Shown in pieces: positions 49,464 through 58,412 of a DNA stretch of 64,000 bases. How positions within the stretch are numbered: position 1 is the first letter of the stretch; each line of letters begins with the position of its first letter. The notes beneath the pieces are model-generated. The model was not told the DNA's origin. It made no database searches and saw only the letters and a program-made list of their open reading frames with translations. The position numbers and the translations under genes are program-made. This stretch comes from Arthrobacter sp. zg-Y1171. Its GTDB lineage: Bacteria; Actinomycetota; Actinomycetes; Actinomycetales; Micrococcaceae. Location: positions 2,604,001-2,668,000 of the forward strand of contig NZ_CP104264.1 in assembly GCF_025244845.1 (NCBI RefSeq), written 5' to 3'.

Positions 49464-50246
49464 CTAGCTGCGGGCACTCAGGGCCGCGGTAATCGTGGCC
49501 GAAGCCTGCTGCAGGTACGGCAGCACGCGTGCGGCTGCCTCTTCCAGAGTAAGCCCCATGGTCGCCTGCATGGACGTGTTCAGGGCGGCGACCACGTTAC
49601 CCCGCGGGTCCAGGACGGGAACGGCCACGGAACGCAGCCCGAGTTCCAGCTCCTGGTCCACGATGGCCCAGCCCTGTTCCCGTGCCCGGGCCACGAGGGT
49701 GCGCAGGCGGGCCGGGTCCGTGACGGTGCGCTCCGTCAGGGGACTCAGGCTGGCTTTGGACAGGTAATCGTCGAACCGGTCCTCCGGCAGCCCCGCCAGC
49801 AGGACCCTGCCCATGGAGGTGGCATAGGCCGGGAACCGGGTCCCCACGCTGATGCCTACGGTCATCAGCCGCCGGGTATGGATCCGGGCAATGTAGACGA
49901 TCTCGTCGCCGTCCAGCACCGAGGCCGACGTCGACTCCGAGATTTCCCTGGACAGGTCCTCCAGTACCGGCTGCGCAAGCTGGGGAAGGGACTGGCCGGA
50001 GAGGTAGGAGTAACCCAGCTGCAGGACCAGGGCGGTCAGTTCGAAAGTCCGCCCGTCGGTGCGCACGTAGCCCAGTTCCACGAGGGTAAGCAGGAAGCGG
50101 CGGGCGGTGGCCCGGGTCAGTCCGGTCCGGCGGGAAACCTCGCTCAGGGTCATCTGCACGTGGTCGGCGTCGAAGGCCCGGATTACCGTGAGGCCGCGGG
50201 CCAGCGACTGTACGAACTGGTCACTGGCCGATGCCGTCTCGCTCAC
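49464..50246 (-). CDS. pcaR: IclR-family regulator, PcaR/PobR type
   Basis: The 260-residue protein has an N-terminal winged helix (MTLSEVSRRTGLTRATARRF, LVELGYVRTDGRTFELTALV) and a C-terminal IclR effector domain (RLMTVGISVGTRFPAYATSMG, GWAIVDQELELGLRSVAVPV). It closely fits the PcaR/PcaU/PobR group that responds to beta-ketoadipate, protocatechuate or 4-hydroxybenzoate. It is the last gene of the pca block, 19 bases behind the CoA-transferase genes, and may bind the GTTCG operator at 57010-57043. The start is GTG. The symbol reflects context; it could equally be a PobR-type protein. Confidence 0.85.
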   Translation of the reverse strand: MSETASASDQFVQSLARGLTVIRAFDADHVQMTLSEVSRRTGLTRATARRFLLTLVELGYVRTDGRTFELTALVLQLGYSYLSGQSLPQLAQPVLEDLSREISESTSASVLDGDEIVYIARIHTRRLMTVGISVGTRFPAYATSMGRVLLAGLPEDRFDDYLSKASLSPLTERTVTDPARLRTLVARAREQGWAIVDQELELGLRSVAVPVLDPRGNVVAALNTSMQATMGLTLEEAAARVLPYLQQASATITAALSARS

Positions 50247-50265
50247 GTGTCCCCTATGTTGTCGG

Positions 50266-50931
50266 TTACTGCTGGCTGTCGGCCGCGGCGCGGATCAGCG
50301 GGATGTCCATCTTTGCCGCCAGTTCCTCGAACGTGGTTCCGAAGGTGTCACGGACGTGGACGCCGTCCTCCTTCAGCAGGAAGACCGCTTCATTAGTGTA
50401 GACGCGGGTGACGCATCCGACGCCGGTCAGCGGGTAGCTGCATTCCTTCACCAGCTTACTGAGCCCGTCCTTGGTGAACAGCGACATCATGACGTAGACG
50501 TCCTTGGCGCCGGTGGCCAGGTCCATGGCGCCGCCCACTGCGGGAATGGCGTCGGGAGCGCCGGTATGCCAGTTGGCCAGGTCCCCGGAGGCGGAGACCT
50601 GGAAGGCACCCAGGACACAGACGTCCAGGTGCCCGCCGCGCATGATCGCGAAGGAATCGGCATGGTGGAAGTAGGCGGCGCCCGGCAGCTCGGTCACCGG
50701 AATCTTCCCGGCATTGATCAGGTCCGGATCCACCTCGTCCCCGGTGGCCTCGGGCCCCATGCCCAGCATCCCGTTTTCGGTATGCAGGGTGATGTGCTGT
50801 TCCGGCTGCAGGTAGTTGGAGACCAGGGTGGGCTGGCCGATGCCCAGGTTCACGAAGGACCCCGGGGCAATATCGGCCGCCACCAGCGCAGCGAGGTCGT
50901 TCTTGCCCAGTTTTTCGGTCGGGTTGCTCAT
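50266..50931 (-). CDS. pcaJ: 3-oxoadipate CoA-transferase subunit B
   Basis: With PcaI it moves CoA from succinyl-CoA to 3-oxoadipate. The 221-residue protein has NLGIGQPTLVSNYL and the catalytic-glutamate motif ENGMLGMGP, then GGAMDLATGAKDVYVMM. Its ATG overlaps the pcaI stop as ATGA. A related succinyl-CoA:acetoacetate transferase is possible from sequence alone, but the pca context favours 3-oxoadipate. Confidence 0.93.
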   Translation of the reverse strand: MSNPTEKLGKNDLAALVAADIAPGSFVNLGIGQPTLVSNYLQPEQHITLHTENGMLGMGPEATGDEVDPDLINAGKIPVTELPGAAYFHHADSFAIMRGGHLDVCVLGAFQVSASGDLANWHTGAPDAIPAVGGAMDLATGAKDVYVMMSLFTKDGLSKLVKECSYPLTGVGCVTRVYTNEAVFLLKEDGVHVRDTFGTTFEELAAKMDIPLIRAAADSQQ

Positions 50932-51611
50932 GCTGCAGCCGGCGCTTTCTCCCGGTCCACGCGGACCAGGCTGTTGACGTAGATTCCCGGGGTGACCACC
51001 ACTTCGGGGTCCATTTCTCCTATGTCCACGATCTCGCGGACCTGCACGATTGCGGTCTTCGCGGCGGCGGCCATGATCGGTCCGAAGTTCCGGGCGGTCT
51101 TCCGGTAGACCAGGTTCCCTGCCTTATCGGCGCGCAGTGCCTTCACCAGTGCGAAGTCGGCGTGCAGCGGGGTTTCGAAGACGTAGCCGCGGCCGTCGAT
51201 CATCCGGGTTTCCTTGCCTTCGGCCAGCGGGGTGCCGTAGGCGGTGGGAGTAAAGAACCCTCCGATGCCGGCGCCGGCGGCGCGGATGCGTTCGGCGAGG
51301 TTGCCCTGGGGTACCAGTTCCAGTTCAATCTCCCCGGCGCGGTACTTCGCGTCGAAGATCTGCGAGTCGGACTGGCGGGGGAAGGAGCAGATGATTTTCT
51401 TCACCCGGCCGGCGCCGATCAGGGCGGCCAGGCCCTGTTCTCCGTTGCCGGCGTTGTTGTTGACCACGGTCAGGTCCCTGGCACCCTGGCGCAGCAGCGC
51501 CTCGATGAGCTCCACGGGCTGTCCGGCCTGGCCGAACCCGCCGATCATGACGGTGGCGCCGTCGTGGATGGGCGCAACGGCCTCATCAACGTCCTGCACA
51601 ATGTTGAGCAC
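50928..51611 (-). CDS. pcaI: 3-oxoadipate CoA-transferase subunit A
   Basis: The 227-residue protein has MIGGFGQAGQPVELIEALLR and the glycine-rich GAGIGGFFTPTAYGTPLAEG, typical of the alpha subunits of class I CoA-transferases. The start is GTG at 51611 behind AAGGAAAA. It forms the CoA-transferase with the overlapping pcaJ gene. Confidence 0.93.
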   Translation of the reverse strand: MLNIVQDVDEAVAPIHDGATVMIGGFGQAGQPVELIEALLRQGARDLTVVNNNAGNGEQGLAALIGAGRVKKIICSFPRQSDSQIFDAKYRAGEIELELVPQGNLAERIRAAGAGIGGFFTPTAYGTPLAEGKETRMIDGRGYVFETPLHADFALVKALRADKAGNLVYRKTARNFGPIMAAAAKTAIVQVREIVDIGEMDPEVVVTPGIYVNSLVRVDREKAPAAA

Positions 51612-51643
51612 GGTTTTTCCTTACGTCTTCGGTAACTGGATTC

Positions 51644-52843
51644 TCAGTTGGCGTTTTCGAGCACGACGGCGAGGCCCTGGCCCACGCCGATGCAGATCGC
51701 GGCCACGCCCCAGCGCTCTCCAGATTCCTGCAGCCGGCGGGCCAGCGTGCCGAGGATGCGGGTGCCGGACGCGCCGAGCGGGTGTCCGATGGCGACGGCG
51801 CCGCCCCAGGCGTTGACGATGGCCGGGTCCACATCCCAGGCGTCCAGGCAGGCCAGGGACTGGGCTGCGAAGGCCTCGTTGAGTTCAACGGCACCGACGT
51901 CGCTCCAGCTGATGCCGGCACGCTTCAGCGCCGTGTTGGCCGCTTCCACCGGGGCGTAACCGAAGTACTGCGGCTCGTTGGCTGCAGCGCCGCGGCCGGC
52001 GATCCGGGCCAGCGGGTCCAGGCCGAGGATGCCGGCAGCGTTTTCGCTGCCCAGCCAGGCCGCGGAGGCGCCGTCGTTCAAGGGGGAAGCGTTGCCGGCG
52101 GTGACGGTGCCGCCGGAGACGTCCTCGGACGCAGGCCGGAAAACGGTGCGCAGCGTGGCGAGCTTCTCGACCGTGGAGCCGGCGCGGATGCTTTCATCCC
52201 GGTCCAGGTCCACGCCGTCGACGGCGACGGTCAGGTTCGCGTATCTGCCCTCGTCCCACGCCTTGGCGGCGAGGGCGTGGGAGGCTGCGGCGAACTCATC
52301 CTGGCGTTCCCGGGTGATGCCGTACTTCTCGCGCAGCTGCTCGGTGGCCTCCCCCAGGGAGACAGTCCATTCCTTCGGCATGGCCGGGTTGACCAGCCGC
52401 CAGCCCAGCGTGGTCGAGGCCAGGTTCTGGTCTCCGGCCGGATAGGGCTTCTCGTTCTTGGGCAGCACCCAGGGGGCACGGCTCATGGACTCGACACCGC
52501 CAATGAGCATCAGGTCCGCTTCACCGGTGTTGATCTGCCGTGAGGCGATCAGTGCCGCGTCGAGGGACGAGCCGCAGAGGCGGTTGACCGTGGTGCCCGG
52601 GATCGAGGTGGGCAGGCCTGCCAGCAGCGTGGCCATCCGGGCGACATTGCGGTTTTCCTCGCCGGCACCGTTGGCGTTGCCGAAGACCACTTCGTCGATC
52701 CGCTCGGGGTCAAGGCCGGGCGCCCGGGACACGGAGGCCTTCAGGACCTGGGCGGCCAGGTCGTCCGGGCGGACGCCGGCGAGGGCGCCGCCGAATTTGC
52801 CGAAGGGGGTGCGGACTGCGTCGTAGATATAGGCCTGGTTCAC
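51644..52843 (-). CDS. pcaF: 3-oxoadipyl-CoA thiolase
   Basis: PcaF cleaves 3-oxoadipyl-CoA to succinyl-CoA and acetyl-CoA, the last step of the pathway. The 399-residue thiolase has the nucleophilic cysteine in NRLCGSSLDAALIASRQI, the histidine in AIGHPLGASGTRILGTL and the second cysteine in AAICIGVGQGLA. The start is GTG at 52843 behind AAGGAG. It lies 32 bases upstream of pcaI and 59 bases behind pcaC. Confidence 0.95.
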   Translation of the reverse strand: MNQAYIYDAVRTPFGKFGGALAGVRPDDLAAQVLKASVSRAPGLDPERIDEVVFGNANGAGEENRNVARMATLLAGLPTSIPGTTVNRLCGSSLDAALIASRQINTGEADLMLIGGVESMSRAPWVLPKNEKPYPAGDQNLASTTLGWRLVNPAMPKEWTVSLGEATEQLREKYGITRERQDEFAAASHALAAKAWDEGRYANLTVAVDGVDLDRDESIRAGSTVEKLATLRTVFRPASEDVSGGTVTAGNASPLNDGASAAWLGSENAAGILGLDPLARIAGRGAAANEPQYFGYAPVEAANTALKRAGISWSDVGAVELNEAFAAQSLACLDAWDVDPAIVNAWGGAVAIGHPLGASGTRILGTLARRLQESGERWGVAAICIGVGQGLAVVLENAN

Positions 52844-52902
52844 CGGTGCTCCTTGAACTGGAAAGCGAAAACTGGAAGTGCTGGAAGGGACGAAGGCCCT
52901 GC

Positions 52903-53307
52903 TCAGGCCGCGGCGTCAATCTCGCGGAAGACGCCCTGGGCCACCTTGAAGGCGGAATTGGCGGAGGGCACGCCGCAGTAGATGGCGGACTGCAGCACGA
53001 TTTCCTTGATCTCGTCGCGGTCCAGGCCGTTGCGCAGCGCTGCCCGGACATGCATGGCGAACTCCTCCAGGTGGCCGTGGGCTATCAGTGCCGTCAGGGT
53101 GATGGCGCTGCGCATGGTGCGCGGCAGGCCCGGACGGGTCCAGATGGTGCCCCAGGCGTACTGGGTGATCAGGTCCTGGAAGTCGGTGGTGAACTCGTCC
53201 TTGCCTGCGTTGGCGCGGTCCACGTGCTCGGCACCGAGGACTTCGCGGCGCACCGCCATGCCCTCGTTGTACACGTCCTGCCGGCTCTTGTCGGCGTCTG
53301 CGATCAC
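52903..53307 (-). CDS. pcaC: 4-carboxymuconolactone decarboxylase
   Basis: PcaC decarboxylates gamma-carboxymuconolactone to the enol-lactone. The protein contains GTIWTRPGLPRTMRSAITLT and the AhpD-like end EIKEIVLQSAIYCGVPSANS. The open frame begins at a TTG (53325) that overlaps pcaD by 14 bases; the GTG at 53307 has GAAGGGAA correctly spaced upstream and avoids the overlap, so I choose it (134 residues). In some actinobacteria pcaC and pcaD are fused as pcaL; here they are separate, four bases apart. Confidence 0.93.
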   Translation of the reverse strand: MIADADKSRQDVYNEGMAVRREVLGAEHVDRANAGKDEFTTDFQDLITQYAWGTIWTRPGLPRTMRSAITLTALIAHGHLEEFAMHVRAALRNGLDRDEIKEIVLQSAIYCGVPSANSAFKVAQGVFREIDAAA

Positions 53308-53311
53308 AGCG

Positions 53312-54124
53312 TTATTTCCCTTCAAGGTACTGGGCGCCGAAGAAGTCCTTCAGCAGTTCTGCGGTTACGGCCGGCTGCTCCACCGGAACCAGGTGCGCGG
53401 CGTCGTCGACGACGGCGGCGGTTCCGTTGGCCACCCGGTCGGCAATGAGCTGCGCGAACGACGGCGGGGTGACGACGTCGTCGGCACCGGCTACGGCAAG
53501 CACGGGGACAGTGATGTCCGGCAGCCGTCCCCGGACATCGAAGGTCGCCAGTGCGCGGCAGCAGAGGGCGTAGGAGAAGCGGTCCGCGTCCTGCAGCGAG
53601 TGGAGCAGGGCGGCAGCGGCGGCGGGTTCCCGGTCCATAAAGCCCGGGGCGAACCAGCGCTGGCCCGAGCCGACCACCTGGGTGGGTGTGCCCTGGACAC
53701 GCACCGTTTCCGCGCGTTCCTCCCAGGCTCCGGTTTCGCCGATCTTGGCACCGGAGCAGAGGACGGCCACGCCGTCGAACAGCGACCCGTGGTCCAGTCC
53801 AAGCTGGAGCCCTACCGCGCCGCCCAGCGACACCCCGGCGTAGAAGACCGGCACATCTGCGGGAATGTCTCCGGCGCTGCGGGCTGCGGTGACCATCGAC
53901 GCGACGGCGGAGGCCAGGTCCGCAATGCTGAAGGACTCCCCTGCAGCGGGGCTGGCACCGTGGCCTGGCAGGTCCCAGGCGATGACGGTGAAGGTGTCCA
54001 GGGCGGCAGCGGCCCGGCTCCACAACGGCATGGACGCAGTGCCCAGCGACGGGCCGGCGATCAGGACGGGGGCCGCGGGGCCGGCGTTGGACAGGCGCGA
54101 GGCCTTGATGGCGGGGATGCTCAT
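53312..54124 (-). CDS. pcaD: 3-oxoadipate enol-lactonase
   Basis: PcaD hydrolyses beta-ketoadipate enol-lactone to 3-oxoadipate. The 270-residue alpha/beta hydrolase has WDLPGHGASP, the nucleophile elbow AGVSLGGAVGLQLGLDHG, the acid in AVAGADDVVTPP and the histidine in DDAAHLVPVEQP. Its ATG overlaps the pcaB stop as ATGA. Confidence 0.93.
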   Translation of the reverse strand: MSIPAIKASRLSNAGPAAPVLIAGPSLGTASMPLWSRAAAALDTFTVIAWDLPGHGASPAAGESFSIADLASAVASMVTAARSAGDIPADVPVFYAGVSLGGAVGLQLGLDHGSLFDGVAVLCSGAKIGETGAWEERAETVRVQGTPTQVVGSGQRWFAPGFMDREPAAAAALLHSLQDADRFSYALCCRALATFDVRGRLPDITVPVLAVAGADDVVTPPSFAQLIADRVANGTAAVVDDAAHLVPVEQPAVTAELLKDFFGAQYLEGK

Positions 54125-55536
54125 ACAGGGGACTTTCCGGGGTAGGCCGCGGTGATCCGCTCAATGAGGGCGGTGGCCTCCCCTAGGTATTCGGCGGGGT
54201 CGAGGATGCTTTTGAGTTCCGTATCGGAAAGGACCTCAGTGGGGACGGCTGCGCGCAGCAGCTCTTCGAAGGGCTCGCCGGAGGACAGCGAGCGGGCCAC
54301 TGTATCGGCGATGATTTCCTTACCGCGTCCGGGCACGCCGTCGTCGAGCAGCGGGGCGGCCACGGCCATGATTTTCTCGCTGACCACAAGCGGCCCGGCG
54401 GATTCCAGGTTGCGGGCCAGCGCGTCCGTGGAGACCTGAAGGCCCTCGGCCAGTTCGGCCAGCTTGGCGGCTGCTCCCCCGGCGAGGCGCAGCAGGGAGC
54501 GCAGGGCCTGCCATTCCACGTGCCAGGAGCCGCTGGGCCGCTCATCGTCCGCGGCCGCGGCAGCGGCGTTCAGCTGCAGGCCGTAGCCGGGTGCCGCCAG
54601 GGCCGCACTGCGGATCAGGACGGACAGGACGGGGTTCTGCTTCTGCGGCATGGCGGAGGATCCCCCGCGTCCGGCGGCCCGGGGTTCGCAGACCTCGCCG
54701 ATTTCCGGCCGGCTGAGCAGCAGTACGTCGTTGGCAACCTTTCCGGCCGCGGCGGTGAAGTCCTGCAGTGCAGCGCCGAGGGCGGTCACCGGCAGCCGGT
54801 TGGTCTGCCACGGCGCCAGGGGCTCGGCCAGGCCGAGGCCGCGGGCCAGGCGGGCAGTGAGGTCGAAGGCGGTGGTGCGCTCCGTCCCGGGGGCAGCGGA
54901 GCCGGCGGCCAGGGAAACTGCGGCAAGGGTTCCGGAGGCGCCGCCCCACTGCAGCTGGAGGTTGCCGGCGGCGGTACGCAGCCCCTGCGCCGCGCTGCCC
55001 ACCCCGTGCAGCCACTGGGCGGCGCGCAGGCCGAACGTGGACGGCAGCGAGTGCTGGGTCAGGGTCCGTGCCACGCACAGGGTCGCCGCGTGGCGCCGGG
55101 CGGTGGCTCCCAGGGCAGCGGCGGCCCGGTCGGCATCCGTGATGATGGTTTCCAGGGCGCGGCGGGCCAGCAGCATCAGGGCGGTGTCCATAATGTCCTG
55201 GCTGGTGGCGCCGCGGTGGATGGCGGCCGCGGCCTTCGGCGAAGATTCCCGTGCCTGGGTCCGGAGGTCGGCCAGCAGCGGAATCACGGGATTGCCGCCG
55301 CCCTGCGCCCGCTCGGCCAGGGACGCGGCGTCGTACCGGGAGGCATCGCTGACGGCGGCCACCGCGGCCGGAGCTTCCGGATCGGCCAGGCCGGCGGAGG
55401 CCAGCACACGCACCCATTCGAGCTCCACGTCCAGGAGGGCCTGGAGCAGCTGTCGGTCCCCGGTCAGTTCCGCGACCCGGGTGCCCGCCCAGGCCGGGGA
55501 GAGCAGTCCGTAGTCCGCACTGTCCGCTGCACCCAC
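54121..55536 (-). CDS. pcaB: 3-carboxy-cis,cis-muconate cycloisomerase
   Basis: PcaB lactonises the ring-cleavage product of protocatechuate to gamma-carboxymuconolactone. The 471-residue protein belongs to the fumarase/aspartase superfamily and has the signature GGSSAMPQKQNPVLSVLIRS and the earlier RGATSQDIMDTALML. The start is GTG at 55536, two bases after pcaG. It is followed by the overlapping pcaD gene. Confidence 0.94.
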   Translation of the reverse strand: MGAADSADYGLLSPAWAGTRVAELTGDRQLLQALLDVELEWVRVLASAGLADPEAPAAVAAVSDASRYDAASLAERAQGGGNPVIPLLADLRTQARESSPKAAAAIHRGATSQDIMDTALMLLARRALETIITDADRAAAALGATARRHAATLCVARTLTQHSLPSTFGLRAAQWLHGVGSAAQGLRTAAGNLQLQWGGASGTLAAVSLAAGSAAPGTERTTAFDLTARLARGLGLAEPLAPWQTNRLPVTALGAALQDFTAAAGKVANDVLLLSRPEIGEVCEPRAAGRGGSSAMPQKQNPVLSVLIRSAALAAPGYGLQLNAAAAAADDERPSGSWHVEWQALRSLLRLAGGAAAKLAELAEGLQVSTDALARNLESAGPLVVSEKIMAVAAPLLDDGVPGRGKEIIADTVARSLSSGEPFEELLRAAVPTEVLSDTELKSILDPAEYLGEATALIERITAAYPGKSPV

Positions 55537-55538
55537 GG

Positions 55539-56105
55539 TTACGCCCCGGGGTAGGTGAGGAAGACGGTTTCGTCTTCGCCCTGCAGGCAGATGTTCCAGC
55601 GGAGTCCGCCGTCCGCTTCGCGGGTGGCGATCAGGGTGCGCCGGCGTTCCTCGGGCAGCGAGGACAGCAGGGCGTCGCGGGCCAGGGCCTCTTCGTCGTC
55701 CGGCAGGTACATCCGGGTGTGCAGCTTGTTGAGCAGGCCGCGGGCAAAGATGACGACGGAAATGAAGGGGGCCGATCCCTCTTCCGTGGGGCCCGGGTTG
55801 ACCGTGGTGAAGGTGTAATTGCCGGCATTGTCGACGGCGGTGCGGCCCCAGCCGGTGAACGTGTAGCCGTCACGGACCAGGGATCCGGTCCGCTGGGGGA
55901 TATTGCCGTCGGCGTCGGCCTGCCAGATTTCCAGCAGGGCATCCGGAATGGTTTCTCCGGCGCCGTCGGTCACGGTGCCCTGGAGACGGACGCTGCCGGG
56001 CATCCCCGGAGGCAGCAGCTGGTTGTCTTTCTCGAAGGGGAGGGCGTAGCCGTAGAACGGGCCGATGGTCTGGCCGGGCGTGGCGGTTAGCTTCTGCTCG
56101 TTCAT
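55539..56105 (-). CDS. pcaG: Protocatechuate 3,4-dioxygenase alpha subunit
   Basis: PcaG is the non-iron-binding partner of PcaH in intradiol cleavage of protocatechuate. The 188-residue protein begins MNEQKLTATPGQTIGPFYGY and has LEIWQADADGNIPQRTG, TFTTVNPGPT and the shortened end LRWNICLQGEDETVFL. The open frame continues to 56183 in pcaH, but the ATG at 56105 shares one base with the pcaH stop (TAATG). Confidence 0.95.
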   Translation of the reverse strand: MNEQKLTATPGQTIGPFYGYALPFEKDNQLLPPGMPGSVRLQGTVTDGAGETIPDALLEIWQADADGNIPQRTGSLVRDGYTFTGWGRTAVDNAGNYTFTTVNPGPTEEGSAPFISVVIFARGLLNKLHTRMYLPDDEEALARDALLSSLPEERRRTLIATREADGGLRWNICLQGEDETVFLTYPGA

Positions 56106-56929
56106 TACTCTGCGTCCTCGTCTTCCATCCAGGTGCGGTTGCTGCCGGTGAGCACGATGTCCCAGTTGTAGCCGGTGGCCCACTCATGCGAGGTGATGTT
56201 GTGGTCGTACGTGGCCACGAGGCGGTCGCGGGCCTTGGCGTCCGTAATCGACTGGTAGATCGGATCCAGCGCGAAAAGCGGATCACCGGGGAAGTACATC
56301 TGGGTGATCATGCGCTGGGTGAAGTCGGTGCCGAAGAGCGAGAAGTGGATGTGCGCCGGGCGCCAGGCGTTGTAGTGGTTCTTCCACGGGTACGGACCGG
56401 GCTTGATGGTGGTGAACTCGTAGGAACCGTCGTCGGTGGTGATGCAGCGGCCGACGCCGGTGAAGTTCGGGTCCAGCGGGGCCGGGTGCTGGTCGCGCTT
56501 GTGGATGTAGCGGCCGGCGGAGTTGGCCTGCCAGATTTCCACCAGCTGGTTGCGGACCGGGTGCCCGTCGCCGTCGAGGATGCGTCCGCGGACGATGATC
56601 CGCTCCCCCATCGGTTCGCCGTTGTGCTGGATGGTCAGGTCGCTCTCGAGCGCGTGGACGTCCTGGTGCCCGAATGCCGGGGACCACAGCTCGATGGTTT
56701 CGGGGTCCACGTGGTGCGGATCCTTGGTGGGGTGTCGCAGGAGGGAGCTGCGGTAGGGCGAGAAATCGATGCGGGGCTGGGTCTCCTCAGCGGCGCCGTC
56801 GTCCACCCCCTTGGAGTACTCGGCGTGGACCGCGGCGATTTCAGCGGAGATCTGGTCCTGCGAGGCCTCGGCCGCGTCCAGCTTCTCGATGACATGGCTG
56901 TTCGAGAAAAGGTTCTCTTCCATTTCCAT
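56105..56929 (-). CDS. pcaH: Protocatechuate 3,4-dioxygenase beta subunit
   Basis: PcaH carries the non-haem Fe(III) that cleaves protocatechuate to 3-carboxy-cis,cis-muconate. All four ligands known from the Pseudomonas enzyme can be placed: Tyr in GRYIHKRDQ, Tyr in KPGPYPWKN and the two His of WRPAHIHFSL. I choose the ATG at 56929 because AAAGGAAAA precedes it at good spacing, giving 274 residues; the frame is open to 56983. It is the first gene of the pcaHGBDC-FIJ-R run, directly behind a probable IclR operator. Confidence 0.95.
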   Translation of the reverse strand: MEMEENLFSNSHVIEKLDAAEASQDQISAEIAAVHAEYSKGVDDGAAEETQPRIDFSPYRSSLLRHPTKDPHHVDPETIELWSPAFGHQDVHALESDLTIQHNGEPMGERIIVRGRILDGDGHPVRNQLVEIWQANSAGRYIHKRDQHPAPLDPNFTGVGRCITTDDGSYEFTTIKPGPYPWKNHYNAWRPAHIHFSLFGTDFTQRMITQMYFPGDPLFALDPIYQSITDAKARDRLVATYDHNITSHEWATGYNWDIVLTGSNRTWMEDEDAE

Positions 56930-57009
56930 GGGTTTTCCTTTCAATGAAGCGCACCCTCGCGCTCCGGCTTTCCAAGCATCCACGTGGTCGAGACCACGTT
57001 ACACCGCCT

Positions 57010-57043
57010 GTTCGATGGATGTACAGATGTTCGTTATGCGAAC
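57010..57043. promoter_or_regulatory. Probable PcaR/PobR-type operator upstream of pcaH
   Basis: Three GTTCG half-sites: GTTCG at 57010-57014, GTTCG at 57029-57033 and the inverted CGAAC at 57039-57043. The last two form a palindrome, GTTCG-TTATG-CGAAC, and the first is a direct repeat 19 bases away. This is the layout (palindrome plus spaced direct repeat) described for PcaU and PobR operators, as recalled. It lies between the pobA stop and pcaH, about 80-115 bases before the pcaH start. Confidence 0.65.
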
Positions 57044-57044
57044 G

Positions 57045-58241
57045 CTAGTCGTGCGGCCAGCCCGTGTAGGCCTCGGCCAGGTAGGCGCTGCCGTGCCGGG
57101 AGGAGACGACGCCGCTGAGCTCTCCCAGCGCACGCTTGCGCTCGAAGGGGCTGGCGTCCACCCGGGTGTGCAGCATCGACGTCATCCAATAGGAGAAGTT
57201 CTGCGCACGCCAGACCCGCTGCAGTGCCTTGTCGCTGTAGCCGTCCATCAGGTCCGTGGACTTGGTGGCGTAGAACGAGTCAATGGCCTCGAACAGTACT
57301 TTCACGTCCGCCAGGGCGAGGTTGAGGCCCTTGGCGCCGGTGGGCGGAACCGTGTGCCCGGCGTCGCCCGCCAGGAACAGGTTGCCGTAGCGCAGGGGTT
57401 CGCACACATAGCTGCGGAACTTCAGGACGGTCTTTTCGAAGATGGGGCCCCGGGTCAGCTCGAAGCCGTCCGGGCCGTCCACCCGTGCCTGGAGTTCGTT
57501 CCAGATGCGGTCCTCGCTCCACGCCTCCGCATCCTCGTTCGGATCACACTGGAAGTACATCCGCTGGACGGAGTCATTGCGCTGGCTGATCAGGGCAAAG
57601 CCGCGGTCGGAGTTGGCGTAGATCAGTTCCGGGGCGCTGGGAGCAGCCTTGGTGAGGATGCCGAACCAGGCGAAGGGGTATTCGATGAAGTTATCCGTGC
57701 GCGCTTCCTGGGGGATGGAGCGCTTGCAGATGCCCCCGGAACCGTCGGAGCCCACCAGGATTTCACAGTGGACTTCAAAGTCCCGGCCGTCGCTGTCGGT
57801 GAACAGGATCTTAGGGGTGCTCGTCGTCAGGTCCGTGACGGATGTTCCGCTGACTCCGTATCGGACATCGCCGTGGTCCCGTTCCCGGGCGGCGGCCAGG
57901 TCCGTGAAGACCTCATTCTGCGGGTACAGCCACACGGACTCCCCCACCAGGTCTTCAAAATCGATCCGGTGGCTCTCGCCGCCGAAGCGCAGGTCGATTC
58001 CCTCGTGGCGGTACCCCTCCGTAAGCACCCGGTTGCTTACCCCGGAATCGGTCAGCATGCGGACACTTCCGTGCTCCAGGATGCCGGCCCGGTGGGTGGT
58101 GCGGATGGTCTCGCGGTCCCGCTTCTCCACAACGATGTTGTCGATGCCGGACTTCGACAGCAGGTGCGAAAGCATCAGTCCGGCGGGGCCGCCGCCCACA
58201 ATGCCGACCTGCGTCTTGAGGATAGTGCGCTCTGCGCCCAT
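57045..58241 (-). CDS. pobA: 4-hydroxybenzoate 3-monooxygenase
   Basis: PobA hydroxylates 4-hydroxybenzoate to protocatechuate using FAD and NAD(P)H. The 398-residue flavoprotein has the dinucleotide fold VGIVGGGPAGLMLSHLLSKS, the substrate-region RAGILEHGSVRML, the conserved VGSDGSGG (DG motif) and LAGDAGHTVPPTGAKGLNLA (GD motif). The start at 58241 follows GGGAG at good spacing. It directly precedes the pcaHG genes that consume its product, separated by the GTTCG operator. A short inverted repeat, GTAG-n6-CTAC, lies at 58264-58277 upstream. Confidence 0.95.
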   Translation of the reverse strand: MGAERTILKTQVGIVGGGPAGLMLSHLLSKSGIDNIVVEKRDRETIRTTHRAGILEHGSVRMLTDSGVSNRVLTEGYRHEGIDLRFGGESHRIDFEDLVGESVWLYPQNEVFTDLAAARERDHGDVRYGVSGTSVTDLTTSTPKILFTDSDGRDFEVHCEILVGSDGSGGICKRSIPQEARTDNFIEYPFAWFGILTKAAPSAPELIYANSDRGFALISQRNDSVQRMYFQCDPNEDAEAWSEDRIWNELQARVDGPDGFELTRGPIFEKTVLKFRSYVCEPLRYGNLFLAGDAGHTVPPTGAKGLNLALADVKVLFEAIDSFYATKSTDLMDGYSDKALQRVWRAQNFSYWMTSMLHTRVDASPFERKRALGELSGVVSSRHGSAYLAEAYTGWPHD

Positions 58242-58412
58242 CTATTACTCCCTTGAAAACTTTGTAGCGGACACTACCTCCCAGTGTGACTGCCGGCACA
58301 CGGGGAGCAGCAAAGTGATTCTCATTGAATGGGAATTCGGCCGGCATCCGGCGTCGTGGATAGTCCGGGCGGCGGTTCACGGGTCCGGTTCATGGTCCGG
58401 TTCACGGGTTGG

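Noticed and set aside
58264..58277. GTAG-n6-CTAC inverted repeat upstream of pobA as an operator
   Set aside because: The arms are only four bases, too short to separate from chance, and they do not match the GTTCG half-sites.
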